From: Bacteroidales bacterium | GTDB lineage: Bacteria > Bacteroidota > Bacteroidia > Bacteroidales > UBA932 | Direction of reading: 5' to 3' | Assembly: GCA_024699055.1 (NCBI GenBank) | Contig: JAILQG010000048.1 | Coordinates: 1 to 44,300, forward strand | Length of the DNA stretch: 44,300 nt | Part shown: piece by piece, positions 25,153-32,694 of the stretch | Layout: every line of letters begins with the position of its first letter | Position numbering within the stretch: position 1 is the first letter of the stretch | Notes under the pieces: generated by a model | Told to the model about the DNA's origin: nothing | The model's database searches: none | Seen by the model: the letters and a program-made list of their open reading frames with translations, nothing else | Program-made: the position numbers and the translations under genes

Positions 25153-25560
25153 ATGGGATTATTGGACAACATTCTCACTTCTGCCATCGAGAACAGCATT
25201 TCCGGCAGGAGCAAGACCACTTCCACAAAGAGCAGCTCTTCGGGAAGCGCACTTAAGAAGGCGGCGACGACTGCAGCAGCAGCTGCGGCAGTCGGCTACA
25301 TCTCCAAGAAAATCAAAAGTGCCATGACCAAGAAGGCCAGCACCGCCACTACCGCATCCGCCGGCTCCGAGTCCGACATCGTCTCTGCCATCCTCAGGCA
25401 GATAGGCGGCTCGTCGAGCGGCGTCAGCACCGGCACCATCAAGGACATCCTCGGTTCGGTGCTCGGCTCCAATTACGCCCAGGTCGCAAGCGGCATGGAC
25501 ATAGGTGAACTCGCCCAGGGAGTTCTCTCGGTTATCGGTATGGCAAACGCAGCAAAATAA
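25153..25560 (+). CDS. Ala/Ser/Thr-rich small protein of unknown function
   Basis: The protein has 135 residues. No signal peptide was seen. The N-terminus (MGLLDNILTSAIENSISG) is amphipathic. A Ser/Thr/Lys linker (about 19-34) follows. A very Ala-rich helix continues into basic segment KKIKSAMTKK. The C-terminal third is predicted helical: SDIVSAILRQIGG, GTIKDILGSVLG and GELAQGVLSVIGMANA. I do not recognise a family. It is 22 nt after the lipoprotein gene and 12 nt before a TerB-like gene, so it is cotranscribed with the latter. The amphipathic and glycine-spaced helices suggest membrane association or self-assembly, an inference. TATATTTA at 25105-25112 could be a weak internal -7 box. Confidence 0.75.
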   Translation: MGLLDNILTSAIENSISGRSKTTSTKSSSSGSALKKAATTAAAAAAVGYISKKIKSAMTKKASTATTASAGSESDIVSAILRQIGGSSSGVSTGTIKDILGSVLGSNYAQVASGMDIGELAQGVLSVIGMANAAK

Positions 25561-25572
25561 AAGGGAATAGTT

Positions 25573-25941
25573 ATGGATACCAAGAAAATAGCAGAGGTCA
25601 TCGACCTCATGGCCAAAGCCGGTCTCTTCTTCGCCAAGGTTGACGGTCAGTACGAAGGCGGCGAAAAGAAGTTCATAGAAAAGTATCTCGGCAAGCTTGC
25701 CGAATTCGGCGACGTCGACGACCTCAAGGGCAAACTCGAAGGCTATCTGAACGAAACCTTCACCCTCGAGCAGATCATCGATGAGACCAAGGAGCTCGTA
25801 AAGGACTTCTCGAAGGTGGAGAAGGCTGCCATCCTGGCATCGATCGCCACTTTCATCCAGAAGGTCATCAAGTCCGACGGAGACAAGGAAAGTGCTGAAG
25901 TGGCCGCTTACGCAGCCTGGAAGAACGCCGTTCTCAACTGA
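25573..25941 (+). CDS. TerB-like helical protein
   Basis: The protein has 122 residues, all predicted helix and strongly acidic and lysine-rich. The pattern AGLFFAKVDGQYEGGEKKFIEKYL near the start, an acidic loop with Asp and Glu about one helix before the next, and KVIKSDGDKESAEVAAYAAW near the end resembles the two metal-binding repeats (D-G-x-x-x-x-E) of TerB/DnaJ-N-like domains. TerB proteins are often found in stress or tellurite-resistance operons; no other ter genes are here. It shares a transcript with the Ala-rich protein 12 nt upstream and ends in a hairpin terminator that includes its own stop codon. Confidence 0.7.
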   Translation: MDTKKIAEVIDLMAKAGLFFAKVDGQYEGGEKKFIEKYLGKLAEFGDVDDLKGKLEGYLNETFTLEQIIDETKELVKDFSKVEKAAILASIATFIQKVIKSDGDKESAEVAAYAAWKNAVLN

Positions 25942-25954
25942 GAGCGGTTGTTTT
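25928..25954 (+). terminator. Intrinsic terminator overlapping the TerB-like stop codon
   Basis: Stem CCGTTCTC (25928-25935), loop AACT, GAGAGCGG (25940-25947) with one G-U pair, then tail TTGTTTT. The TGA stop (25939-25941) spans loop and stem. It separates this plus-strand run from the convergent rnhB. Confidence 0.7.
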
Positions 25955-26561
25955 AGAACAGGGAGGGTTCCAGCTCCTTCGGGTGGAAGGATTTGCGGTG
26001 GAGAGGAGTGAACCCGTAACGCTTTATAGCATCGATATGCTCCCTGGTCGGGTAACCGAAATTATGGTCCCAGCCATATTGGGGGTATTCCAGAGCTAGT
26101 TTACGCATGTATTCATCGCGGTGCGTCTTGGCGAGGACCGAGGCCGCCGCGATGCTTGCGTATGTGGCGTCGCCGTGCACTATGGTCTGCGCCTTGTAGC
26201 CTTTCAGGGGCTTCCATTTGTTGCCGTCGATGAGCAGGTAATCCGGACGGACTGGAAGGGCCAGCACTGCCCGCTGCATGCCGGTCACCGAAGCCCAGAG
26301 GATGTTCAGACGGTCTATCTCCTCGGGTGAAACTTCCACTACCTGCCACGCAACAGCCTCTTTCTCAATTATTTGTCGTAGGGCATCGCGGTCTTCTTCG
26401 CTCATCTGCTTGCTGTCGTTCAGGCGCGGGTCGCTGAAATCCGGAGGAAGGATCACTGCGGCGGCGAACACCGCTCCGGCGAGCGGCCCCCGCCCGGCTT
26501 CGTCACAGCCGGCCTCGATCCGCCCTTCTTGCATATATGGCAGCAGCTGCGGCTGTTTCAT
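25953..26561 (-). CDS. rnhB: Ribonuclease HII
   Basis: The protein has 202 residues, the normal length. It cleaves RNA-DNA hybrids and single ribonucleotides embedded in DNA. Catalytic acids are D20 and E21 in GCDEAGRGPLAG and D131 in HGDATYASIAAASVLAK; IDGNKW and LNDSKQ are further family motifs. It is the last gene of a tight minus-strand run, and its start overlaps the msrA stop by 4 nt (ATGA type). It converges on the TerB-like gene. The short N-terminal extension (MKQPQLLPYMQEGR) is ordinary for this family. Confidence 0.96.
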   Translation of the reverse strand: MKQPQLLPYMQEGRIEAGCDEAGRGPLAGAVFAAAVILPPDFSDPRLNDSKQMSEEDRDALRQIIEKEAVAWQVVEVSPEEIDRLNILWASVTGMQRAVLALPVRPDYLLIDGNKWKPLKGYKAQTIVHGDATYASIAAASVLAKTHRDEYMRKLALEYPQYGWDHNFGYPTREHIDAIKRYGFTPLHRKSFHPKELEPSLF

Positions 26562-27118
26562 TTTTCCCTGGCCTTGCGGGCGAACTCGAAGAGGGACAGC
26601 GGCAGATGGCAGTAGCCTTCCGGATTCTTGTCCAGATAGTCCTGATGATACTCCTCGGCGTTGTAGAAACTCTCGAGGGGAAGTACTTCCGTGACAAGCG
26701 GCACGTCGTATTTGCCCTGCTCTTTCTCCAAGGCCTTTTCGATTACCGGCAGATCCTTTTCGGAAAGGTAGTAAATGCCTGTGCGATACTGACTTCCTTC
26801 ATCGTGGCCCTGCTTGTTGAGGGTAGTGGGGTCGATGGCCGCGAAATACATCCCCAGCAGGAATTTCAGGGAAACCACGCCCGGGTCGTAAACCACCCGG
26901 ACGGTCTCGGCGAAGCCGGTCTTGTCGGTGCACACCTGCCTGTAGCTCGGGCCGCCGTCACCGTCCATCCTGGCGGGGGCGCCGGAGTCCTTTACGGCCT
27001 CGCGCCAGTCGGCATTGCCGTTGGCATAGCCTACTTCGGTAAGCGTCACGCCGTGGACCTGTTTGAAGAAATGCTCCGTTCCCCAGAAACATCCCCCCGC
27101 GAAATATATTTCTGCCAT
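26558..27118 (-). CDS. msrA: Peptide methionine-S-sulfoxide reductase MsrA
   Basis: The protein has 186 residues. It repairs oxidised methionine, S-epimer. The catalytic Cys10 lies in GGCFWG at the N-terminus; a resolving Cys170 is in GYCHLP near the C-terminus; GYANGN, YRTGIYY and EEYHQDYL are typical family segments. There is no signal peptide, so it is cytosolic. No msrB domain or gene is fused or adjacent. It begins 3 nt after the galM stop and overlaps rnhB by 4 nt. It fits a housekeeping protein-repair role within a transcript of mixed functions. Confidence 0.96.
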   Translation of the reverse strand: MAEIYFAGGCFWGTEHFFKQVHGVTLTEVGYANGNADWREAVKDSGAPARMDGDGGPSYRQVCTDKTGFAETVRVVYDPGVVSLKFLLGMYFAAIDPTTLNKQGHDEGSQYRTGIYYLSEKDLPVIEKALEKEQGKYDVPLVTEVLPLESFYNAEEYHQDYLDKNPEGYCHLPLSLFEFARKAREK

Positions 27119-27121
27119 GGT

Positions 27122-28168
27122 TTATTCAACGCTGAATGCCCAGATGATGGCCTGCTCGAAAGTTTCGCCGGGACGCAGCACCGTGGACGGATAGTCGGGA
27201 TGGTTGGGGCAGTCGGGATAATGCTGGCACTCGATCGCCACGGCGTCATAGTCGTGGTAGACATGGCCGTCCTTGCCCTCGGGGCAGCCGTTGAGCCAGT
27301 TTCCGGTGTAGATTTGCACGCCGGGCTGGGTGGTGAACACCTTGAGCACCCTGCCGGAAACGGGCGAACGGAGCTCGGCAGCCTCGCTGAGCTGGCCCTT
27401 CATGTGGCCGTCTATCACCCAGCAGTTATCATAGCCCTTGCCGTACTTGAGGGCCGGGAAATCGGCCTTTATGTCGCGCCCTATGGGCTTCGGGTTGAGG
27501 AAATCCATCGGCGTGCCGGCCACCGGTTCGGAATCGCCCAGCGGGATGAGGCTGTCGGAAGTGGGCAGCCATTCCGAGGCGTTGAGCCTGAGGAGATGAT
27601 TAAGCACCGTTCCGGAGCCCTCTCCGTCGAGATTGAAGTATGAATGATTGGTGAGGTTCACCACCGTCTCGGCGTCGGTGTGGGCCGTGAAGGTGAGGCG
27701 AAGCTCGTTCTCCTCGCTCCACTCATATCGGGCCACCACCTTCAGATTGCCGGGATAGCCCATTTCGCCATCCTCGCTGAAGTACATGAACTCCACGCCG
27801 TCGCCTTCGATACGGCTGTCCCACACGCGGTTCTGGAACCCTTCCGGGCCGCCGTGCAGATGGTTGGGGCCATTGTTTATGGGCAGGGTGTACTCCTTGC
27901 CGCCGAGGCTGAACTTGCCAAGGGCTATGCGGTTTGCATAGCGGCCGGGACACTTGCCCGCGCAGGGGCCGTCGGCGAAGTAGCTTTCGGCCTTCGGATA
28001 CCCTATCACCACGTCGGCGAGTTTGCCTTCGCGGTCGGGCACGTTCACTGCCACCACCGCGGCTCCCACGCTTCCGAGCTGGACGCTGGCGCCGGACGAA
28101 TTCTCGATGGTATATTTGAATATCTGGTTTCCTTGGGCCTCGCCCCAGAGTTCCTTCGTGATTTTCAT
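27122..28168 (-). CDS. galM: Aldose 1-epimerase (galactose mutarotase)
   Basis: The protein has 348 residues. It interconverts alpha and beta anomers of hexoses and feeds galactokinase. The general acid H175 lies in NLTNHSYFNL and the base E313 in VAIECQHYPD; GRYANRIA and NNGPNHLHGG are also present. No signal peptide is seen (MKITKELWG), unlike secreted mutarotases in some Bacteroidota glycan loci, so it is cytosolic. It is 24 nt downstream of thyA and 3 nt before msrA. galK is elsewhere in the window (15573, other strand), so the galactose genes are not an operon here. Confidence 0.95.
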   Translation of the reverse strand: MKITKELWGEAQGNQIFKYTIENSSGASVQLGSVGAAVVAVNVPDREGKLADVVIGYPKAESYFADGPCAGKCPGRYANRIALGKFSLGGKEYTLPINNGPNHLHGGPEGFQNRVWDSRIEGDGVEFMYFSEDGEMGYPGNLKVVARYEWSEENELRLTFTAHTDAETVVNLTNHSYFNLDGEGSGTVLNHLLRLNASEWLPTSDSLIPLGDSEPVAGTPMDFLNPKPIGRDIKADFPALKYGKGYDNCWVIDGHMKGQLSEAAELRSPVSGRVLKVFTTQPGVQIYTGNWLNGCPEGKDGHVYHDYDAVAIECQHYPDCPNHPDYPSTVLRPGETFEQAIIWAFSVE

Positions 28169-28192
28169 GATATTGATGCTTTTAACTGTTTC

Positions 28193-28987
28193 TTAAACTG
28201 CAACTGGGGCTTTGATGGCCGGCCACGGGTCATAACCCTCCAGGGTGAAATCTTCGAACCTGAAGTCGAAGACGCTCTTCACATCGGGATTGAGCCGCAT
28301 GACCGGGAGTTTCCGGGGTTCGCGCGTGAGCTGCTCGTCAACCTGCTCGAAGTGGTTGAGGTAGATATGGGTGTCGCCTGTGGTGTGTATGAACTCGCCC
28401 GGCTGAAGCCCGCATTCCTGGGCTATCATCATGGTGAGCAGCGAATAGGATGCGATATTGAACGGCACCCCCAGGAAGGTGTCGGCGCTGCGCTGGTAGA
28501 GCTGGCACGACAACCTGCCTTCGGCCACGTAGAACTGGAACAGGCAATGGCAGGGAGGAAGCGCCATGCTGTCGACTTCGCCGGGATTCCATGCCGTTAC
28601 CATCAGGCGGCGCGAATCGGGGGTACGTTTTATCTGCTCTATCACGTTCGCGAGCTGGTCGATGCTGCGCCCGTCGGGAGCCGGCCAGCTGCGCCACTGA
28701 TGCCCGTACACCGGGCCCAGGTCGCCGTTTTCATCGGCCCATTCGTCCCAGATATGCACGTTGTTGTCGAGCAGATACTTGATGTTGGTATCGCCGGCTA
28801 TGAACCACAGCAGTTCGTGGATAACCCCCTTCAGGAACACCTTCTTGGTGGTGAGAAGGGGGAATCCTTCCTGCAGGTCGTAGCGGCACTGGTAGCCGAA
28901 GATGCTCTGCGTCCCAACGCCGGTGCGGTCCTTCTTTATGACCCCGTGGCTGCGGATTTCCCGCAGCATGTCAAGATACTGCCTCAT
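28193..28987 (-). CDS. thyA: Thymidylate synthase ThyA
   Basis: The protein has 264 residues, the same length as the E. coli enzyme. It methylates dUMP to dTMP with methylene-tetrahydrofolate, leaving dihydrofolate for FolA. The nucleophile is C146 in [17 protein letters not shown] near 21-27, a segment reading [20 protein letters not shown] and THIYLNH are typical. Its ATG overlaps the stop of the upstream M6 protease gene by 4 nt. folA is about 3.2 kb away on the other strand, separated by two surface-protein genes, an unusual split of a usually adjacent pair. Confidence 0.98.
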   Translation of the reverse strand: MRQYLDMLREIRSHGVIKKDRTGVGTQSIFGYQCRYDLQEGFPLLTTKKVFLKGVIHELLWFIAGDTNIKYLLDNNVHIWDEWADENGDLGPVYGHQWRSWPAPDGRSIDQLANVIEQIKRTPDSRRLMVTAWNPGEVDSMALPPCHCLFQFYVAEGRLSCQLYQRSADTFLGVPFNIASYSLLTMMIAQECGLQPGEFIHTTGDTHIYLNHFEQVDEQLTREPRKLPVMRLNPDVKSVFDFRFEDFTLEGYDPWPAIKAPVAV

Positions 28988-30699
28988 TGCACGATGATTA
29001 CCCTTTCAATCTCCTCGGTGCTGGAGTCGGCGTAGCCTACTATGGCCTTGACCGTGTGCGCTCCCTTCGAAAGCAGGGTTACCGACGGGTCGGAGGTGCG
29101 GCTTCCGTCGAAATACCATTTCACCGAAGTGGCGGCATCGCCGTCGGTAGATAGCGAGAAGGTGAACACGTCCCCTACCGAATAGTACTTCTTCGGGCTC
29201 CTGATGAGCTTGATTCCGATGCCGGAGCTCTCGGGCCCGGCCAAGGTGAAGCTTACCTTGCCATCGGAGAATGAGATGTCCCTGAGGGTGTAATCAAGTT
29301 GTTTTTCGCTCCACGCCTCAGGCGTGTATTCCGTAATCGTGCCGCAAGGGAACACCCACCTGTCGTGACGGTAGGAATCCTTCGCCGGGATGATCCTGTA
29401 GCACGGATGGGAAGCAAAGGCGTTTATCTTGTTGCCGTAATACCATAGGGACGAGGCCCTGGTGTTGCCGGATACCTTGTTGTTGGACTGATCCACCTGA
29501 TATACCACCAGTCCCTGCACCGGAGTGGATGGGAAGTACGTGTTGATGTAGGCGTCCCAGCCGGTGCCGTCGCGGGTTTCGAAAATGAAGTACTCGCCAT
29601 TCACGTCGGAAGGAAGCATATAGGCCGTGTTGGAAGTAATGGACTCAAGGCTGTAGGGGCCCGTTTGTCCTAAAGTCTCCGGTTCTTCCATCCATTCGAG
29701 CATATACCTTTCCATGGCGCTCAGGTTCGGCGGAGTGCGGGAATCGTTGTTGTAGCAGCCGGCGTCCATGAGGGAGAAGGGACCGGGCGTATATTCAGCC
29801 TGGCCGTTCGTATTATAATTGGTGTCGTAGAAGTCGGGAAGGCCGAGCGCGTGGCCTAATTCGTGGCAACAGGCGCCGATTCCGGTTATATTGCTGCCTT
29901 TGGTGCCCGTGAGTTCGGATGCACAGGCGTAAGAATCGAACCTCACCCCGTCCAGCACGAGGTTGGAATAGTTGGCCCGGAGAGACCATTCATGGGGCCA
30001 GATGCAGTCGTCCCCGCCGCCTTCGGCAGCGGAATAGCCGGCAAAGAAGTAGAATACATTGTCTACGTAGCCGTCCCCGTCATTGTCGTAATCTTTGTAG
30101 TTTACCTGGCTGTCAATGAGTTTGAGAGCCTCGGCCAGCAGGCCGTCGGGATTCTTGTCGTTTCCGGAATAGTCGTTGCCGCCGTAATCGGCCATCTTGC
30201 CCGATACCTTGACGGGCCCGAAGACGTCCCATTCCGGCTGAAGCTTGCCCTGCGACTGGAAAGTGTAGTAGTCGTACACGCTGCCTGTGCCGTTGTAGCC
30301 TACCTGGTTTGTGAGATTGTAGAAATCCTGACGGGATTTGGTGAACGACTTATTGGAAAACTCTATGAGCAGCACGAGGAACTTCTTTTCCCCGATGGTG
30401 ATGGAAGCCGAACGCTGCGGCTCGTAGTTCCGGCGGAAACTGCCTTTGAACGGTGCGGAAGCGGCCCGGGCGTCTATTTCCGCCTTTGAAACCCTGTGCA
30501 GGAAGCCCTGTTCGTCGCGCGCCATGTATTCGCCGGTTTCATCGGTAATCCAGTGGAAGTTCTCGTCGCCGTGGAGCCGAATGACGACGGTGCTGCCGTC
30601 CGGCTGGACCACGGTGACGGGCCGCGGATATGCAGGCACGGCCCGCGCGGCAAGGACGCCCGCGAGCAGCAGTGCCAGTGTTAATATGAATCTTTTCAC
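28984..30699 (-). CDS. Secreted M6-family zinc metalloprotease
   Basis: The protein has 571 residues. A signal peptide (about 1-20) is followed by a short pro-region with [15 protein letters not shown], common in M6 proteins. The catalytic domain has the metzincin-like motif H279-E-L-G-H283-ALGLP-D289 and GPFSLMDAG downstream, as in immune inhibitor A-type M6 peptidases; NDGDGYVDN looks like a calcium loop. The last 80 residues form a PKD-like beta domain ([17 protein letters not shown]). The start is GTG 30699, 6 nt after the upstream lipoprotein stop; no ATG fits. Probably a surface or secreted protease of host or dietary protein. It overlaps thyA by 4 nt. Confidence 0.92.
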   Translation of the reverse strand: MKRFILTLALLLAGVLAARAVPAYPRPVTVVQPDGSTVVIRLHGDENFHWITDETGEYMARDEQGFLHRVSKAEIDARAASAPFKGSFRRNYEPQRSASITIGEKKFLVLLIEFSNKSFTKSRQDFYNLTNQVGYNGTGSVYDYYTFQSQGKLQPEWDVFGPVKVSGKMADYGGNDYSGNDKNPDGLLAEALKLIDSQVNYKDYDNDGDGYVDNVFYFFAGYSAAEGGGDDCIWPHEWSLRANYSNLVLDGVRFDSYACASELTGTKGSNITGIGACCHELGHALGLPDFYDTNYNTNGQAEYTPGPFSLMDAGCYNNDSRTPPNLSAMERYMLEWMEEPETLGQTGPYSLESITSNTAYMLPSDVNGEYFIFETRDGTGWDAYINTYFPSTPVQGLVVYQVDQSNNKVSGNTRASSLWYYGNKINAFASHPCYRIIPAKDSYRHDRWVFPCGTITEYTPEAWSEKQLDYTLRDISFSDGKVSFTLAGPESSGIGIKLIRSPKKYYSVGDVFTFSLSTDGDAATSVKWYFDGSRTSDPSVTLLSKGAHTVKAIVGYADSSTEEIERVIIVQ

Positions 30700-30705
30700 G
30701 GCCGC

Positions 30706-31986
30706 CTAGTGTTTCAGGATGTACTTTACGTTATTAGCGTCTTTCAGCCACACAAAACCGTTTCCGACCCTCATCACCTTAGCGGTAATATCTTGGTTTT
30801 CGGCCAGTTTGTCGGTCCAGTTCTGTTTCAGGTGGAATTTTATCGAGCTGCCTTCCTGTGGGTTGGAGGGAAGGCCGGTGAAAAGCATGTAGATGCCTTC
30901 GTCGGGGCTCACCATGGCGAAGGTCTCGTGGTCGTCATACTTGCGCAGATTGGTCTGGTACTGACCGAATTCGCCCGTATAGTTGTTGAGGTTCACGGCG
31001 TAGATGCCGGGAATGTTCTCATAGGTGTCGACCCTGGTGAGGGCCCTGGCGGCGTCGGACCTGGAGCCGTCGGCCCATACTATCGTGGCTTCGAGCACCA
31101 CTACGTTGCCTGCGGGAACGGCCGCGGGGCTGACGAGTATGCCGCCGTCACCGTTGTATTTGCCGTTGGTGAAGGTGGGGGCTTTCACCTTGACATCCCA
31201 GCCGTTGAGGCCGGCCTTGGTGTAGACGTCTACCGAAACGCCGTCGTCAGTCACGATGGAGGCCTGGATGGCCGTGAAGTCGGTTGACTTGAAATCGTCG
31301 GGCATGGTGAAGAGGATGAGGGAGTCGGCCTTTATTTGCATGGTGGCGTTGGAAAGGTCGGTGCCTATCTTGAACTTCACCTTCCTGGGGATGGTGATCT
31401 GCTCGCCGGTCTGGGCGACGGTGAAAGTGATTGAGTACGGATTGGAAAGGTCGATGTCCGAGAAGATCCCGGCTCCGCCGGAGCTGGTGGCAGGGCCTAT
31501 TTTCACCCATTTTCCGTCACCGTAGTCGGCATACCAGTAGTCGTTTTCTATCTTGAGCTTCGGGGCCGCGCCGGTTTCACCCTTGGGGCCGGTTACGGGC
31601 ACCTTGGCGCCGTTCACGAAAAGCCACTGTCCGTCGACGGTCCAGTAATACACCCCGTCGCTGTCCTGCTTTGCACTTATGACGGGAGTGGCTCCTGTTT
31701 CACCCTTTTCTCCGTTGTAGATGGAGACGGTCTTGGAGTCGGAGAAAGCGATACTGTATCCTATGACCTTTCCGCCCTCAGTAATTGATTGTACGTCAGT
31801 GATATAATTGCGGTTCTGAAGGGCCGATATCACCGTCTGCATGGAGGTGATGTTGGAATTGATCTGACTGCAGATGGTTTCGAGCGCCGAAATGCGCGCT
31901 TCGTGATTTGCGAGCTGCTCCTTGAGGTCGTCGGTACATGAGACTGCGGCCAGAAGGACCATAACTGCGAAGAAGAATTTTTTCAT
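30706..31986 (-). CDS. DUF4988 (PL29-type N-terminal domain) lipoprotein
   Basis: The protein has 426 residues with lipobox AVSC (Cys17). After it comes a short coiled coil (DLKEQLANHEARISALETIC) followed by NSNITSMQTVISALQNRNYITDV and the GETGATP and DGVYYWTVDGQWL segments of DUF4988. That N-terminal domain precedes PL29-type lyases and many other Bacteroidota surface proteins. The C-terminal 230 residues are beta-rich and not recognised as a lyase, so enzymatic activity is not claimed. It heads a six-gene minus-strand run and is likely cotranscribed with the M6 protease 6 nt downstream. It sits opposite folA across a regulatory gap. Confidence 0.85.
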   Translation of the reverse strand: MKKFFFAVMVLLAAVSCTDDLKEQLANHEARISALETICSQINSNITSMQTVISALQNRNYITDVQSITEGGKVIGYSIAFSDSKTVSIYNGEKGETGATPVISAKQDSDGVYYWTVDGQWLFVNGAKVPVTGPKGETGAAPKLKIENDYWYADYGDGKWVKIGPATSSGGAGIFSDIDLSNPYSITFTVAQTGEQITIPRKVKFKIGTDLSNATMQIKADSLILFTMPDDFKSTDFTAIQASIVTDDGVSVDVYTKAGLNGWDVKVKAPTFTNGKYNGDGGILVSPAAVPAGNVVVLEATIVWADGSRSDAARALTRVDTYENIPGIYAVNLNNYTGEFGQYQTNLRKYDDHETFAMVSPDEGIYMLFTGLPSNPQEGSSIKFHLKQNWTDKLAENQDITAKVMRVGNGFVWLKDANNVKYILKH

Positions 31987-32029
31987 GCTATCAAAAATTT
32001 TTTAATCATCAAAAAATTTTGTGAAAGTC

Positions 32030-32100
32030 TGATAGCCGTTCGCTATCACTCACTCTCACTATGAAAATATTTGATTTGTCCGCTTGGACGAAAAATCAAA
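32030..32100. repeat. Inverted-repeat-rich regulatory gap between the DUF4988 lipoprotein and folA
   Basis: The 219-bp gap 31987-32205 has no gene. Two structures stand out. First, TGATAGC (32030-32036) and GCTATCA (32042-32048) form a 7-bp inverted repeat with a 5-nt loop, with a further GCTATCA at 31987-31993 next to the lipoprotein start. Second, a hairpin has arms TTTGATTT (32070-32077) plus GTCC (32078-32081), loop GCTT, GGAC (32086-32089), then AAATCAAA (32093-32100) after a 3-nt bulge. Two near-copies of AAATTTTTTGAT lie between the gap and the lipoprotein start. Operators, or an RNA hairpin in the lipoprotein leader, are possible. Confidence 0.45.
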
Positions 32101-32193
32101 ATTTTTCATGTTCGGTTTCATATTGGTAATAGATGTGTTTTCAGAGTATGCGAAAATGGGCAAAAATATTCAATTATCCAATAAAAATATCCG

Positions 32194-32201
32194 TATATTT
32201 G
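32194..32201 (+). promoter_or_regulatory. -7 promoter box for folA, predicting a leaderless mRNA
   Basis: TATATTTG, a perfect TAnnTTTG, ends 4 nt before the folA ATG at 32206, so transcription would begin at about the start codon. The N-terminus MEKCLIVAIAEDNAIG aligns with the start of DHFR, so the ATG itself is secure. Confidence 0.65.
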
Positions 32202-32205
32202 GAGT

Positions 32206-32688
32206 ATGGAAAAGTGTTTGATAGTGGCCATTGCGGAAGACAACGCCATAGGCGTAAAGGGGGCCCTCCCCTGGCATCTTTCAGAAGACCTCAGGTATTT
32301 CAAGAAAAAGACCAAGGGGCACCCGGTGATAATGGGGCGCACCACCTATTTTTCGCTGCCCTTCAGGCCTCTCCCGCACCGTAAGAACATAGTTCTCAAC
32401 CTCGGGGGCGACCCGATTCCCGAAGTCGTATGCGCGAACTCTTTCGAAGAGGCCTATAAGGCCGCCAGGCCCGCCCGCAAGTGCTTCATCATGGGCGGCG
32501 CCTCGGTTTACAAGGCGGCCCTTCCCCACATGGACAAGCTCTACATCACCCATGTCCGCACCACGGTTCCCGGCGCGGACGCCTTCTTCCCCGAAATCGA
32601 CCCCGCCGTCTGGCGTCCCGGCTGGAAGTCCCGCATCCATAAGGAGGATGGCATCGAATACCAGTTCGTCATCTATCACCGAAAGTAA
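32206..32688 (+). CDS. folA: Dihydrofolate reductase
   Basis: The protein has 160 residues. It reduces the dihydrofolate left by ThyA. LPWHLSEDL carries the active-site acid D28; VIMGRTTY and IMGGASVYKAAL are the NADPH-binding segments, and DKLYITHV the C-terminal strand. Its length is the chromosomal type, not a short resistance (DfrB) form. It lies 6 nt upstream of an NSS transporter gene, which probably shares its transcript, and is divergent from the DUF4988 lipoprotein. The -7 box placement predicts a leaderless mRNA. Confidence 0.97.
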   Translation: MEKCLIVAIAEDNAIGVKGALPWHLSEDLRYFKKKTKGHPVIMGRTTYFSLPFRPLPHRKNIVLNLGGDPIPEVVCANSFEEAYKAARPARKCFIMGGASVYKAALPHMDKLYITHVRTTVPGADAFFPEIDPAVWRPGWKSRIHKEDGIEYQFVIYHRK

Positions 32689-32694
32689 CCGGTC

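Noticed and set aside
26537..29035. Two long plus-strand open frames (26537-27643 and 27644-29035)
   Set aside because: They are antisense of msrA, galM and thyA, whose catalytic residues are all intact on the minus strand.
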